From positions 59,856 to 78,841 of the forward strand of contig NVUO01000010.1 in the NCBI GenBank assembly GCA_002733155.1: a stretch of 18,986 nt of DNA. Direction: 5' to 3'. Source of the stretch: Sulfurimonas sp. (GTDB taxonomy: Bacteria > Campylobacterota > Campylobacteria > Campylobacterales > Sulfurimonadaceae). The translations under genes were made by a program, and so were the position numbers. Positions within the stretch are counted from its first letter, which is position 1, and every line of letters starts with the position of its first letter. Under the pieces are notes generated by a model that saw only the letters and a program-made list of their open reading frames with translations, had not been told where the DNA came from and searched no databases. Positions 1 through 6,558 of this stretch are shown here, piece after piece.

Positions 1-1
1 G

Positions 2-742
2 CCTGTACTTAATTTTGGGGTAAATGCTGGTGTCTTACTGCCTTACACACTTTATAAGGCTAAAGAAGTAATTAATAGCGGTGATATTGTTTTGCTTCCT
101 CTTGAGTACCCAATGTACAACTATGATGGTATACCAAATTCACAGATGATTGACTATATATTTGCTAGGGATAAAAAAGCATTTTACCAACTTAGTTTAC
201 TAGAGCAGTTTTATATGTCTTGGAATATTACACTTGAAAGGTTATATGAAGGTTATAAAGCTAAAAAATCTGAAGCAATAAAAGTTGGACTTTATGGGGC
301 TCATAATGTAGATGAGAATGGTGATCAAATAGGTGCTAGTTTAAAAACTAAGTCCAAGGCTATAGCAGCTGAGTTAGATGCCTTAGTCGCAAATAAGTAT
401 GGTGAGAAATTTGATGAAAACTCTTTAGGTTTTGAGTATCTAAAAGGATTTGTAAACTGGTGTGAGGCTAAGGGTGTTAGATGTATCTTTATGCCTAGCA
501 CTTTGATGTATTTTGAGACTTACAAGAGTGAAAAAAAAGAAAGATGGTTTTATGAGAATTTAGCTGATGTTGTTAGAAGCAAAGGCTGGGAATTTGTTGG
601 AGAACCTTATGTGTATATGTATGATAAGAAGTTCTATTTTAATACTGATTTTCATTTAGTAGCTGAAGCAAGGGAAGTTAGGACTAAGCAGATGGTGAAG
701 GATTTAGCTGTGGTGATAGATTCCAAGTCAAGCTTGGAATGA
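2..742 (+). CDS. SGNH-fold-like protein, 5' end cut by window edge
   Basis: The frame is open to the left edge, so the true start is outside the window. A TTG at 92 could be read as a start, but 30 in-frame codons precede it and they look like real protein. I see NFGVNAG near the beginning, which resembles the block with the conserved Gly/Asn of SGNH hydrolases. Near the C-terminus NTDFHL resembles the Asp-x-(x)-His block. This would fit the acetyltransferase/esterase-like SGNH proteins that accompany surface polysaccharides, but the nucleophile Ser block would lie upstream and cannot be checked. No substrate can be assigned. The last eight codons and the TGA stop are supplied by a palindromic repeat beginning at 717 (C-terminus IDSKSSLE), so the original C-terminus was probably replaced. 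The gene converges with the GIY-YIG gene. Confidence 0.6.
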   Translation, partial: PVLNFGVNAGVLLPYTLYKAKEVINSGDIVLLPLEYPMYNYDGIPNSQMIDYIFARDKKAFYQLSLLEQFYMSWNITLERLYEGYKAKKSEAIKVGLYGAHNVDENGDQIGASLKTKSKAIAAELDALVANKYGEKFDENSLGFEYLKGFVNWCEAKGVRCIFMPSTLMYFETYKSEKKERWFYENLADVVRSKGWEFVGEPYVYMYDKKFYFNTDFHLVAEAREVRTKQMVKDLAVVIDSKSSLE

Positions 743-889
743 CGTGGGTTGGAGTTTGGAATGACGTGGATTTTGGTTTGGAGTGACGAGTTGTTTTGGT
801 TTGGAGTGACGAGTTGTTTTGGTTTGGAGTGACGTGGGTTTTGGTTTGGAGTGACTAGACTGTCATCCTGAACTTGATTCAGGATCTAC
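717..889. repeat. Palindromic repeat module 1 (head, six right half-sites, inverse tail)
   Basis: A head palindrome with arms ATTCCAAG/CTTGGAAT around TCAAG starts at 717. The right half-site (GGAATGAC, later GGAGTGAC) then recurs six times with periods of 22, 22, 23, 23 and 22 bp. The module closes with a palindrome in the opposite orientation, with arms ATCCTGAA/TTCAGGAT around CTTGA, ending in ATCTAC. It fills most of the gap between the convergent genes at its sides and overlaps the 3' end of the left gene. There is no T-tract after the hairpins, so a classical intrinsic terminator is not evident. Confidence 0.9.
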
Positions 890-934
890 TTGATAGTGTA
901 AAAATAACTACATCAATCTAATAAAATACTCAAC

Positions 935-1219
935 TTATAACAAACTTTCATACAAGTCATTCCAAGACTTATTAAAACTCTCTATAAGTTCTATTTTCCA
1001 TGCTCTTTTCCAAGATTTTAACTGCTTTTCTCTTTTTATCGCCTCTTTTATATCTTCATATATTTCATAATAAACTAGTTGCTTTAAATTATACTTAGCT
1101 GTAAAGCCGTCTGTTAAGGAATTTTTATGTTCATAAATTCTTTTTACTATATCGCTAGTAACACCTACATATAATGTTCCATTAATTTTATTAGTCATTA
1201 TGTATATGTATGAGTTCAA
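935..1219 (-). CDS. Small GIY-YIG domain protein (COG2827 type)
   Basis: This 94-residue protein is essentially one GIY-YIG nuclease domain. Residues 4-6 (YIY) and 17-19 (YVG) form the namesake motif. Arg27 in VKRIYEH and Glu64 in KREKQLK sit where the family has its catalytic Arg and Glu, and the end NKSWNDLY matches the family's usual N-P-x-W-x-D-L ending. Such stand-alone proteins are common in bacteria and their role is mostly unknown, with DNA end or repair functions suggested for the superfamily. The start is TTG at 1219, supported by AAAAGG six bases upstream; a stop codon closes the frame not far upstream. The gene is flanked on both sides by palindromic repeat modules (717-889 and 1250-1356), and an extended -10 box abuts the second one. 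Confidence 0.85.
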   Translation of the reverse strand: MNSYIYIMTNKINGTLYVGVTSDIVKRIYEHKNSLTDGFTAKYNLKQLVYYEIYEDIKEAIKREKQLKSWKRAWKIELIESFNKSWNDLYESLL

Positions 1220-1225
1220 GGGATG

Positions 1226-1231
1226 CCTTTT
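1226..1231 (-). promoter_or_regulatory. Ribosome binding site deciding a TTG start
   Basis: AAAAGG on the minus strand, six bases before the TTG at 1219, supports TTG as the start of the GIY-YIG gene. No ATG is available upstream before an in-frame stop. Confidence 0.5.
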
Positions 1232-1240
1232 AAATTCTAG

Positions 1241-1249
1241 AGTATATCA
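1241..1249 (-). promoter_or_regulatory. Extended -10 promoter for the GIY-YIG gene
   Basis: The minus strand reads TGATATACT (TG-N-TATACT), an extended -10 form, 22 bases before the start codon. It lies directly against repeat module 2, so any -35 contact would fall inside the palindrome. The repeat carries TTGACT at 1259-1264, but its 12-bp spacing is too short for a standard -35. Confidence 0.4.
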
Positions 1250-1356
1250 TAGATTCCAAGTCAAGCTTGGAATGACTGGGCATGGAGGTTTGGAATGACT
1301 GGGCTTGGGGCTTGGAATGACAATAAAAGTCATCCTGAACTTGATTCAGGATCTAC
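1250..1356. repeat. Palindromic repeat module 2
   Basis: Head palindrome with arms ATTCCAAG/CTTGGAAT and loop TCAAG, two further right half-sites GGAATGAC at periods of 23 and 22 bp, then an inverse tail palindrome with arms ATCCTGAA/TTCAGGAT ending in ATCTAC. The module lies between the serine protease gene and the GIY-YIG gene and has the same polarity as module 1. Confidence 0.9.
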
Positions 1357-1367
1357 TCACTCACAAC

Positions 1368-2846
1368 TCATACAAAACTTATATCTGAATAATCATCTTT
1401 AGTTAGGCCTGTTAAAACAATATAAGAATCTTCATCTTCATATAAAACTAAATCACTACTTCCATCAACATTTGCCATTTTTAGATTTTGAGGTGTAACT
1501 AAGAAGTGTATCTTATCATTTGCTAAATCAAAGTCGGTTATAGTATCTATGCCAGCTTGGCTTAAATCAAAAACAAAATAGTCTGAACCATCGCCACCAG
1601 TTATAGTATCATTACCAATATTACTATATAAATAATCATCACCAGCTAAGCCACTAATAACATCATCTCCAGCCCCAGCATCTATATAGTCATCTAAATC
1701 AGTTAAAGTGAAAATTTCATTACTTGATGTTCCAGCTATCTCTCTTGAGAAACTTTCAAACACATTGTGCCAAATTGTATATGTATTTAATGATTGGCTT
1801 TCCTTATACTCTACAGATTCTAAAAACCCACTAACTACTTTTTCTTTTGAAGCTGCAGTAGCTAACTCATTTAGCCAATACTCTAATCCTGAAGAATCTG
1901 CCTCTCTTAATAAAATATTTTTGTATAAATTTGTTATAAAACTTTGATCATCTCCTGTATAATCAAAGTTAGTATTTAACTCATCTGAATCTAAAAAACT
2001 GCCGATGATGTCATAATACAAAGCATCTTTATTCATCTGATTAGTCCAATACTTTAAACCATCTTCATCTGGTGCACGATTAAGTAAACCAAGATATAGT
2101 AATGATATATCTTGTACATCTTCAAACTTGTATACTGTAGTTTTTGGTGGACTTAGATTTTCATCATTTGTTTTTACCCATTCATCTATATTTGCAACTG
2201 AATCTGCAGTTAATGCAAGAATACCATTTTCATCAGGAAAATAACTTTGATGAGATACTAAACCTATAACTATATCATCCTGAGTATCAGTAGATGTTAA
2301 AACAGGACTTCCACTTTGTCCCCCAGATGCATCTAAATCATCTCTAAATAATAAAATATTTCCATTTACTGCATCTGGTGTACCTGATGTAGATAAAAGG
2401 TAATCTGCATTTTTTACATCACTAGTATAACCATAAGATGTCATTAAAGTATCTGCAGTAGTTGTTAAATCATTTATATAACCATAATTAGCCCAACCAG
2501 TTTGATAACCTATTGGGGATGCTAAAGATATTACACCATAATCATACTGATATGATTGATTTAGTGTCCACTCATCTGTTAAATAAAAATGATCAGCTGT
2601 AGTAGTTCCAAAAGGTTTGTAATCATTAAAACTAGACGGAGTGACCTCCACACTAGTAGCTAATCCACCATTTTCTACAGAATAAAAAGTATGTGCAGCT
2701 GTTAGGACATCGTTTACATCTACCATTACACCACTACCTAGCAAAGTAACACCATTTGAAAATGTAGACTTTATTTGAACAAATCTACCATCTGGATTTG
2801 TGTAATCCACTAAGACTCTGTCGTCAGTACCAAAAATCATTTTCAT
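1368..2846 (-). CDS. Secreted trypsin-like serine protease with DUF4214 and RTX repeats
   Basis: Up to 492 residues. The N-terminal half is an S1-type protease: His52 in LTAAH, Asp102 in YDYG and Ser178 in GQSGSP form a complete triad (numbering from the first ATG). Residues about 245-345 are a DUF4214 region with two similar units, YLGLLNRAPDEDGLKYW and YKNILLREADSSGLEYW. Residues about 385-425 carry glycine/aspartate-rich RTX-like nonapeptides (AGAGDDVISG, GNDTITGGDGSDYFVFD), followed by a hydrophobic/acidic C-terminus. The lack of an N-terminal signal peptide together with the RTX repeats suggests type I secretion and calcium-dependent folding outside the cell. No type I secretion genes are in the window. 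The first ATG lies directly against AAAGG, so the second ATG (2840, six bases away, 490 residues) is the likelier start. It shares DUF4214 with the M10 protease at 10685-12499. Confidence 0.88.
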   Translation of the reverse strand: MKMIFGTDDRVLVDYTNPDGRFVQIKSTFSNGVTLLGSGVMVDVNDVLTAAHTFYSVENGGLATSVEVTPSSFNDYKPFGTTTADHFYLTDEWTLNQSYQYDYGVISLASPIGYQTGWANYGYINDLTTTADTLMTSYGYTSDVKNADYLLSTSGTPDAVNGNILLFRDDLDASGGQSGSPVLTSTDTQDDIVIGLVSHQSYFPDENGILALTADSVANIDEWVKTNDENLSPPKTTVYKFEDVQDISLLYLGLLNRAPDEDGLKYWTNQMNKDALYYDIIGSFLDSDELNTNFDYTGDDQSFITNLYKNILLREADSSGLEYWLNELATAASKEKVVSGFLESVEYKESQSLNTYTIWHNVFESFSREIAGTSSNEIFTLTDLDDYIDAGAGDDVISGLAGDDYLYSNIGNDTITGGDGSDYFVFDLSQAGIDTITDFDLANDKIHFLVTPQNLKMANVDGSSDLVLYEDEDSYIVLTGLTKDDYSDISFV

Positions 2847-2851
2847 CCTTT
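2847..2851 (-). promoter_or_regulatory. Ribosome binding site favouring the second ATG of the serine protease
   Basis: AAAGG immediately precedes the ATG at 2846 and is six bases before the in-frame ATG at 2840. Normal Shine-Dalgarno spacing therefore favours 2840. Confidence 0.5.
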
Positions 2852-2862
2852 GTTTTTTAAAT

Positions 2863-2946
2863 TAGATTCCAAATCAAGTTTGGAATGACGTGCTGGTCAT
2901 ATTTAGAATAATAAGCTCCGTCAGTCTGAGCTTGACTCAGAATCTA
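2863..2946. repeat. Palindromic repeat module 3
   Basis: Head palindrome at 2863-2890 with arms ATTCCAAA/TTTGGAAT and loop TCAAG, then 29 bp of spacer without clear half-sites. An inverse tail follows at 2920-2946 (AGTCTGAG/CTCAGAAT, one mismatched pair, loop CTTGA). The outer CTA of the tail (2944-2946) is the TAG stop codon of the large glycosyltransferase, so the repeat lies exactly at the gene end. Confidence 0.85.
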
Positions 2947-5900
2947 AAGTAAACTATTGTAGAATTTTTTACTTATATTTTGCCAGCTATTATCATAGCA
3001 CCACTGTTTTTGTTTTGTATTATCAAAGTTTTTCTCTAATAAACTTCTTATTGTTTCTGATATTTCTTTAATAGAATTATATTGTATTTGTGTAACTACA
3101 GACTTAACATCATCAAAAATACCCAACTTACTTGTAATTACTTCTTTTTGAGATAATAAGCCCATACGAACAGCTGCGGATGAGCTTTCTTGTGTATCTT
3201 TGTAAAGAAATAAAATCTTATCTGCGAGTGAGAGTTTATTTACTATCTCTTCTTCGCTTAAAAAATTTGTATTTAAGGTTATGTAAGAGTTTAGTCCGCT
3301 CTCTAAAATCTTTTGTTTTAGCTCTATTTCAAGCTGTTTTGAGATAGGAGCTGGGTGGATTGAGCATAATAATAATAATTTTACATTTGTACCTTTAGAG
3401 TGTAAGTATTTTACTATATCTACTAATTCTAAGATACCTTTTTGTGGAAGAAGGAAACCGAAGCTTGCTAAGGTTGGGTTGGTAGATTCCGTGTCAAGCA
3501 CGGAATGACGAGTTTCTTGTTCTACATGACGAGTTTGTTGTTCTACATTACGAGTTTGTTGTTCCCAATGATGAGTTTCTTGTTCTACATGACGAGCTTG
3601 TTGTTCTACATGACGAGTTTGTTGTTCCCAATGATGAGTTTGTTGTTCAAAATAGCAGTCTTTGTCATCCTGAACTTGATTCAGGATCTCCATATTTATG
3701 CCATGTGTGAAAAGATATGTATTTTTATATATATTAAAATTTTTTAGATAGTTCATATCACTTAGAGTGTGCATATATATCTTAGTCACTTTTTGAAGTG
3801 CCAAAGTTATAAAACTAAAGGAATCTGTATATGTCTCTTCAACTACGTCTTTACTAGAATGTAAAAAAAGATGGGTATTTATTTTGTTTTTAAAACAAAA
3901 ATTTAATAACTCTTCTAAAAGTTTTAGTGGTAAAAAACTAAAGTTATATTGTAAAATAAGAGTATCTATATTATTAGATAAAAGTTTCTCTTTTAATAAA
4001 CTTATATCTTTAGTATCTCGTCCATCACTCCAGCATCTAATTATGTTTGAGCTGTCTTGCTCTAGTAATTTATCATTAGAAAAATTTGCTAAAATTAAAG
4101 GCTTTTCTTTAAATGAGGAAATTAAATATTTAGAGTACATAGCTATGCCACATTTTGTATTATAAGTTGAGAATAAGGCTATTTTTTTTAGCTCTTTTTT
4201 ACTTGGATAATTTTTAATTGCTTCTTGTATATTTAAAGATATTTGTTTAGATGAGTAATTTTTAAAAATATACTCTTTTGCTTTTGTAGTTTTTATTTTT
4301 ATCTTAGCTAAATTTAAATTGTATAACTTTTGTATAGAATCTTTTATCGATTGTACTTTTGGAACTGCCCAAATAGATGAGTTTAGATTCATATGTGAGT
4401 GAGAATATTCAAAATCAAAATCAAGAAGCCAAGAGTTTTCTTGCATACAAAAATCAGTTTGACCTCCATAAGCTGTAGTTAAAACTGGAAGTTCTAAAAG
4501 CATAGCCTCAGCCATAGGAAAACCAAAACCCTCACCAAAACTAGGTGCTACTAAAAGATCTGAATTTTCATATAAATATCTGATATTTTCTTGGCATATG
4601 TCTTTGTTTATAAGTAAAATTTGTTTTGTGTCTTTGGTATAAAGTGTTACATCTTTTTCATATATTTTACTAACTTTAAAGCCTAAATCTTGAATTTGTT
4701 TTATAGTTTTATTGTGTGGGTTTGGGAATGTTTTTATGATAAGCGAAATGTTGTAAGTAGATTCCAAATCAAGTTTGGAATGACGGGCTTCTTGTTTGGA
4801 ATGACTTAGTACTTCGTCATTCTGAGCTTGACTCAGAATCTCTTGATTTGGAATCTCATTAAAAGCTTCTAAGAGTTTATCTAAACCTTTTCTAGGAAAT
4901 GCTGATGAGATATGAAGTAGTTTAAAGTTTTTTGGCAACTCAAATGAAAATGATTTAGCTTCTACTTTTAAAATATCTTCAACTACTAAACCTATAGTTT
5001 TTACAGGGCTATATACACCATTATCTTTTAAAAGGTTTGTTACATACTTTGACATAGTAAAAATCATAGTTGTTTTTTTGTTAAACCATTCTACATATTC
5101 AGATGGGAACTTTGATTCTTCCCAGCCATATGGACCTATGATTTTTTGATAACCACTCATAGCATTTGTTCTTGGTGGGTATAGGTTTCGTATAGTTATG
5201 TCAATGTTATCTAGTTTTTTATTTGATAGATCCTGAATCGAGTTCAGGATGACGGATTGGTTGTTCAGGATGACGGATTGGTTGTTCAGGGTGATATACT
5301 CTTTATTTGGTTCAAAATCTCCAGCACCTTCTGTTGAATATAAGGCTACATTTGAATTTGTGTTATCATTTAAAGCTAAGGCTATGGTTTTGTTTACAAT
5401 AGCTAGTGAGTATGAACTGTCGAATGGTCCTTCGATTTGGTAGGTAGATTCCGTGTCAAGCACGGAATGACGGGTATTATTCAGAATTTCTACATCTATG
5501 GAGATTAAATACTCGACTAATCTTCTTTTCATATTCTCATAAGAAAAACTTTTTAGGTGCTGTTTTTGTGCCTTTAAAAGTTCTACCCTAAAATATGGGT
5601 CATTTTGAAGTTTAATAATTTCTTTTGCTATATATCTAGGTGATTTTTTTTCTAATAAAGATAATGCTGTAACAGTTGAGGAAATTCCACCAGCATTATA
5701 AGTTAATATTGGTATATCGTACTTCATTGCTTCAATAAACGGCATACCAAAACCCTCATGTTCACTCAAAGACAAATATAAGTCTGCTGATTTATAATAA
5801 GCTGCTAAATCTTCATCACTTACTTTATTTGTAATTATAATATTTGTATTTAAACCTAAATCTGTGGAATAATTGTGTAAAAATTCGAAATAGTGAGGCT

Positions 5901-6558
5901 GGGAGACCCCACCTACTATAAAAAGTTTTATATTTGACTCGCCTAAGAGTTTTAACTCTTGGAGTACATCTATGAGTTGATGTTGGCATTTGTTTTGTAC
6001 TACCCTACCTACAAATAAAATATTATATGAAAACGAGTATTTTTTTACTATATCTTCGTTGGCTATAACTGAACTTTTTTTGTTTAAATCTAAAAGTAGA
6101 GCTAAGCTAGTTGGATTTGGATAATTAAGAGATTTTAACTCTTTACAATTATAATCTGAATCTCCAAGTGAGCCTATAAAATTCTTTACAGCATCTTTTA
6201 ACTGTACCCTACCATCATCACAAGCTATTTGTAAATGCTTTTCATCTTTAAAAAAATGCGATGGGGTAATGTTGTGATATATCAATACTTTTTTATCTGC
6301 AAAAGACATTATCTTATCATGACAAATATGTCCTATGGAATGATGATAAAATAATATATGATTTTCATCTTCTTTATACTGGCTTATATGATAAATTTCA
6401 TTTTTAAAATCTATATCTATAATTTTATCACAACAGTATATATTTGATTCAAAACCTAAGGCAAGAAGTATTTTTTGTGTAAACAACAATCCATTTGATA
6501 CACTATCACCATAAGCTACAGTTGGTGTAAATTGATGAATAACCTTATAGTTTTTCAT
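2944..6558 (-). CDS. Three-module GT-B glycosyltransferase with in-frame repeat insertions
   Basis: This 1204-residue protein carries three glycosyltransferase family 4-like modules, probably cytoplasmic enzymes that build the exported polysaccharide. Module 1 (about 1-352) has GDSVSNG near the N-terminus, VGRVVQNK at 183 and an EX7E pair, Glu268/Glu276. Module 2 (about 373-785) has FPRKGLDKLLEAF at 554 and Glu676/Glu684. Module 3 (about 790-1204) starts KKIALFSTYNTKCGIAMYS and has LLPQKGILEL at 1036; its second EX7E Glu is missing (Glu1124, Met1132), within ESSSAAVRMGL. Four stretches are encoded by palindromic repeats: about 357-372, 424-445, 567-602 and 957-1027. The last contains seven heptapeptides of the type EQQTRHV. 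The insertions seem to sit in loops between recognisable segments. The start overlaps the upstream gene by 14 bp. Linkage and sugar cannot be told from sequence. Confidence 0.9.
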   Translation of the reverse strand: MKNYKVIHQFTPTVAYGDSVSNGLLFTQKILLALGFESNIYCCDKIIDIDFKNEIYHISQYKEDENHILFYHHSIGHICHDKIMSFADKKVLIYHNITPSHFFKDEKHLQIACDDGRVQLKDAVKNFIGSLGDSDYNCKELKSLNYPNPTSLALLLDLNKKSSVIANEDIVKKYSFSYNILFVGRVVQNKCQHQLIDVLQELKLLGESNIKLFIVGGVSQPHYFEFLHNYSTDLGLNTNIIITNKVSDEDLAAYYKSADLYLSLSEHEGFGMPFIEAMKYDIPILTYNAGGISSTVTALSLLEKKSPRYIAKEIIKLQNDPYFRVELLKAQKQHLKSFSYENMKRRLVEYLISIDVEILNNTRHSVLDTESTYQIEGPFDSSYSLAIVNKTIALALNDNTNSNVALYSTEGAGDFEPNKEYITLNNQSVILNNQSVILNSIQDLSNKKLDNIDITIRNLYPPRTNAMSGYQKIIGPYGWEESKFPSEYVEWFNKKTTMIFTMSKYVTNLLKDNGVYSPVKTIGLVVEDILKVEAKSFSFELPKNFKLLHISSAFPRKGLDKLLEAFNEIPNQEILSQAQNDEVLSHSKQEARHSKLDLESTYNISLIIKTFPNPHNKTIKQIQDLGFKVSKIYEKDVTLYTKDTKQILLINKDICQENIRYLYENSDLLVAPSFGEGFGFPMAEAMLLELPVLTTAYGGQTDFCMQENSWLLDFDFEYSHSHMNLNSSIWAVPKVQSIKDSIQKLYNLNLAKIKIKTTKAKEYIFKNYSSKQISLNIQEAIKNYPSKKELKKIALFSTYNTKCGIAMYSKYLISSFKEKPLILANFSNDKLLEQDSSNIIRCWSDGRDTKDISLLKEKLLSNNIDTLILQYNFSFLPLKLLEELLNFCFKNKINTHLFLHSSKDVVEETYTDSFSFITLALQKVTKIYMHTLSDMNYLKNFNIYKNTYLFTHGINMEILNQVQDDKDCYFEQQTHHWEQQTRHVEQQARHVEQETHHWEQQTRNVEQQTRHVEQETRHSVLDTESTNPTLASFGFLLPQKGILELVDIVKYLHSKGTNVKLLLLCSIHPAPISKQLEIELKQKILESGLNSYITLNTNFLSEEEIVNKLSLADKILFLYKDTQESSSAAVRMGLLSQKEVITSKLGIFDDVKSVVTQIQYNSIKEISETIRSLLEKNFDNTKQKQWCYDNSWQNISKKFYNSLL
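3483..3690. repeat. Palindromic repeat module 4, in frame inside the glycosyltransferase gene
   Basis: Head palindrome at 3483-3510 (ATTCCGTG/CACGGAAT, loop TCAAG, preceded by G so the edge reads GTAG). Seven tandem units of exactly 21 bp follow (3507-3653), then an inverse tail palindrome at 3664-3690 (ATCCTGAA/TTCAGGAT). Read on the minus strand it gives EILNQVQDD, seven heptapeptides (EQQTRHV, EQQTHHW and similar), then RHSVLDTEST. It lies between the two Rossmann-like halves of glycosyltransferase module 3, between THGIN and NPTLASFGFLL. Confidence 0.92.
4757..4857. repeat. Palindromic repeat module 5, in frame inside the glycosyltransferase gene
   Basis: Head palindrome (ATTCCAAA/TTTGGAAT, loop TCAAG, left edge GTAG), one extra right half-site 21 bp further on, then an inverse tail palindrome at 4816-4842 (ATTCTGAG/CTCAGAAT) followed by one more half palindrome (4842-4857). 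On the minus strand it encodes EIPNQ, EILSQAQNDE, HSKQEA and RHSKLDLEST. It interrupts module 2 after LLEAF and before ISLIIKTFPNP. Confidence 0.88.
5227..5295. repeat. Palindromic repeat module 6, in frame inside the glycosyltransferase gene
   Basis: Head palindrome with arms ATCCTGAA/TTCAGGAT and a variant loop TCGAG, then two tandem right half-sites at exactly 21-bp spacing. There is no recognisable tail. On the minus strand it encodes NNQSVILNNQSVILNSIQDLS, in the N-terminal part of module 2. Confidence 0.87.
5445..5492. repeat. Palindromic repeat module 7, single copy inside the glycosyltransferase gene
   Basis: A perfect head palindrome at 5445-5472 with arms ATTCCGTG/CACGGAAT and loop TCAAG, left edge GTAG. 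It is followed by a weak half-tail (ATTCAGAATTTCTA) to about 5492. On the minus strand it encodes EILNNTRHSVLDTEST, between modules 1 and 2 of the glycosyltransferase. The arms are identical to those of module 4. Confidence 0.8.

Noticed and set aside
717..889. Resemblance to a CRISPR array
   Set aside because: Units are 22-23 bp in total with spacers of about 13 bp that are themselves similar, the repeat is half of a dispersed palindrome, and no cas genes are present.
861..934. Palindromes as a Rho-independent terminator between convergent genes
   Set aside because: Hairpins of 8 bp are present but no T-tract follows in either direction; the same palindromes also lie inside a coding region.
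1259..1264. TTGACT in the palindrome as the -35 of the GIY-YIG promoter
   Set aside because: The spacing to the -10 box is only 12 bp, too short for a standard promoter; the bases are part of the constant palindrome loop.
1708..1947. Plus-strand open frame opposite the serine protease
   Set aside because: Antisense shadow; the minus-strand protein has a complete catalytic triad, DUF4214 and RTX repeats.
3505..3747. Plus-strand open frame coding a repetitive hydrophobic peptide
   Set aside because: It is the antisense reading of the 21-bp repeat array within a well-supported glycosyltransferase; the repetition and lack of stops come from the array.
5249..5443. Plus-strand open frame with repeated MTDWLFR
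   Set aside because: Antisense shadow of repeat module 6 inside the same gene, with no ribosome binding site or family resemblance.
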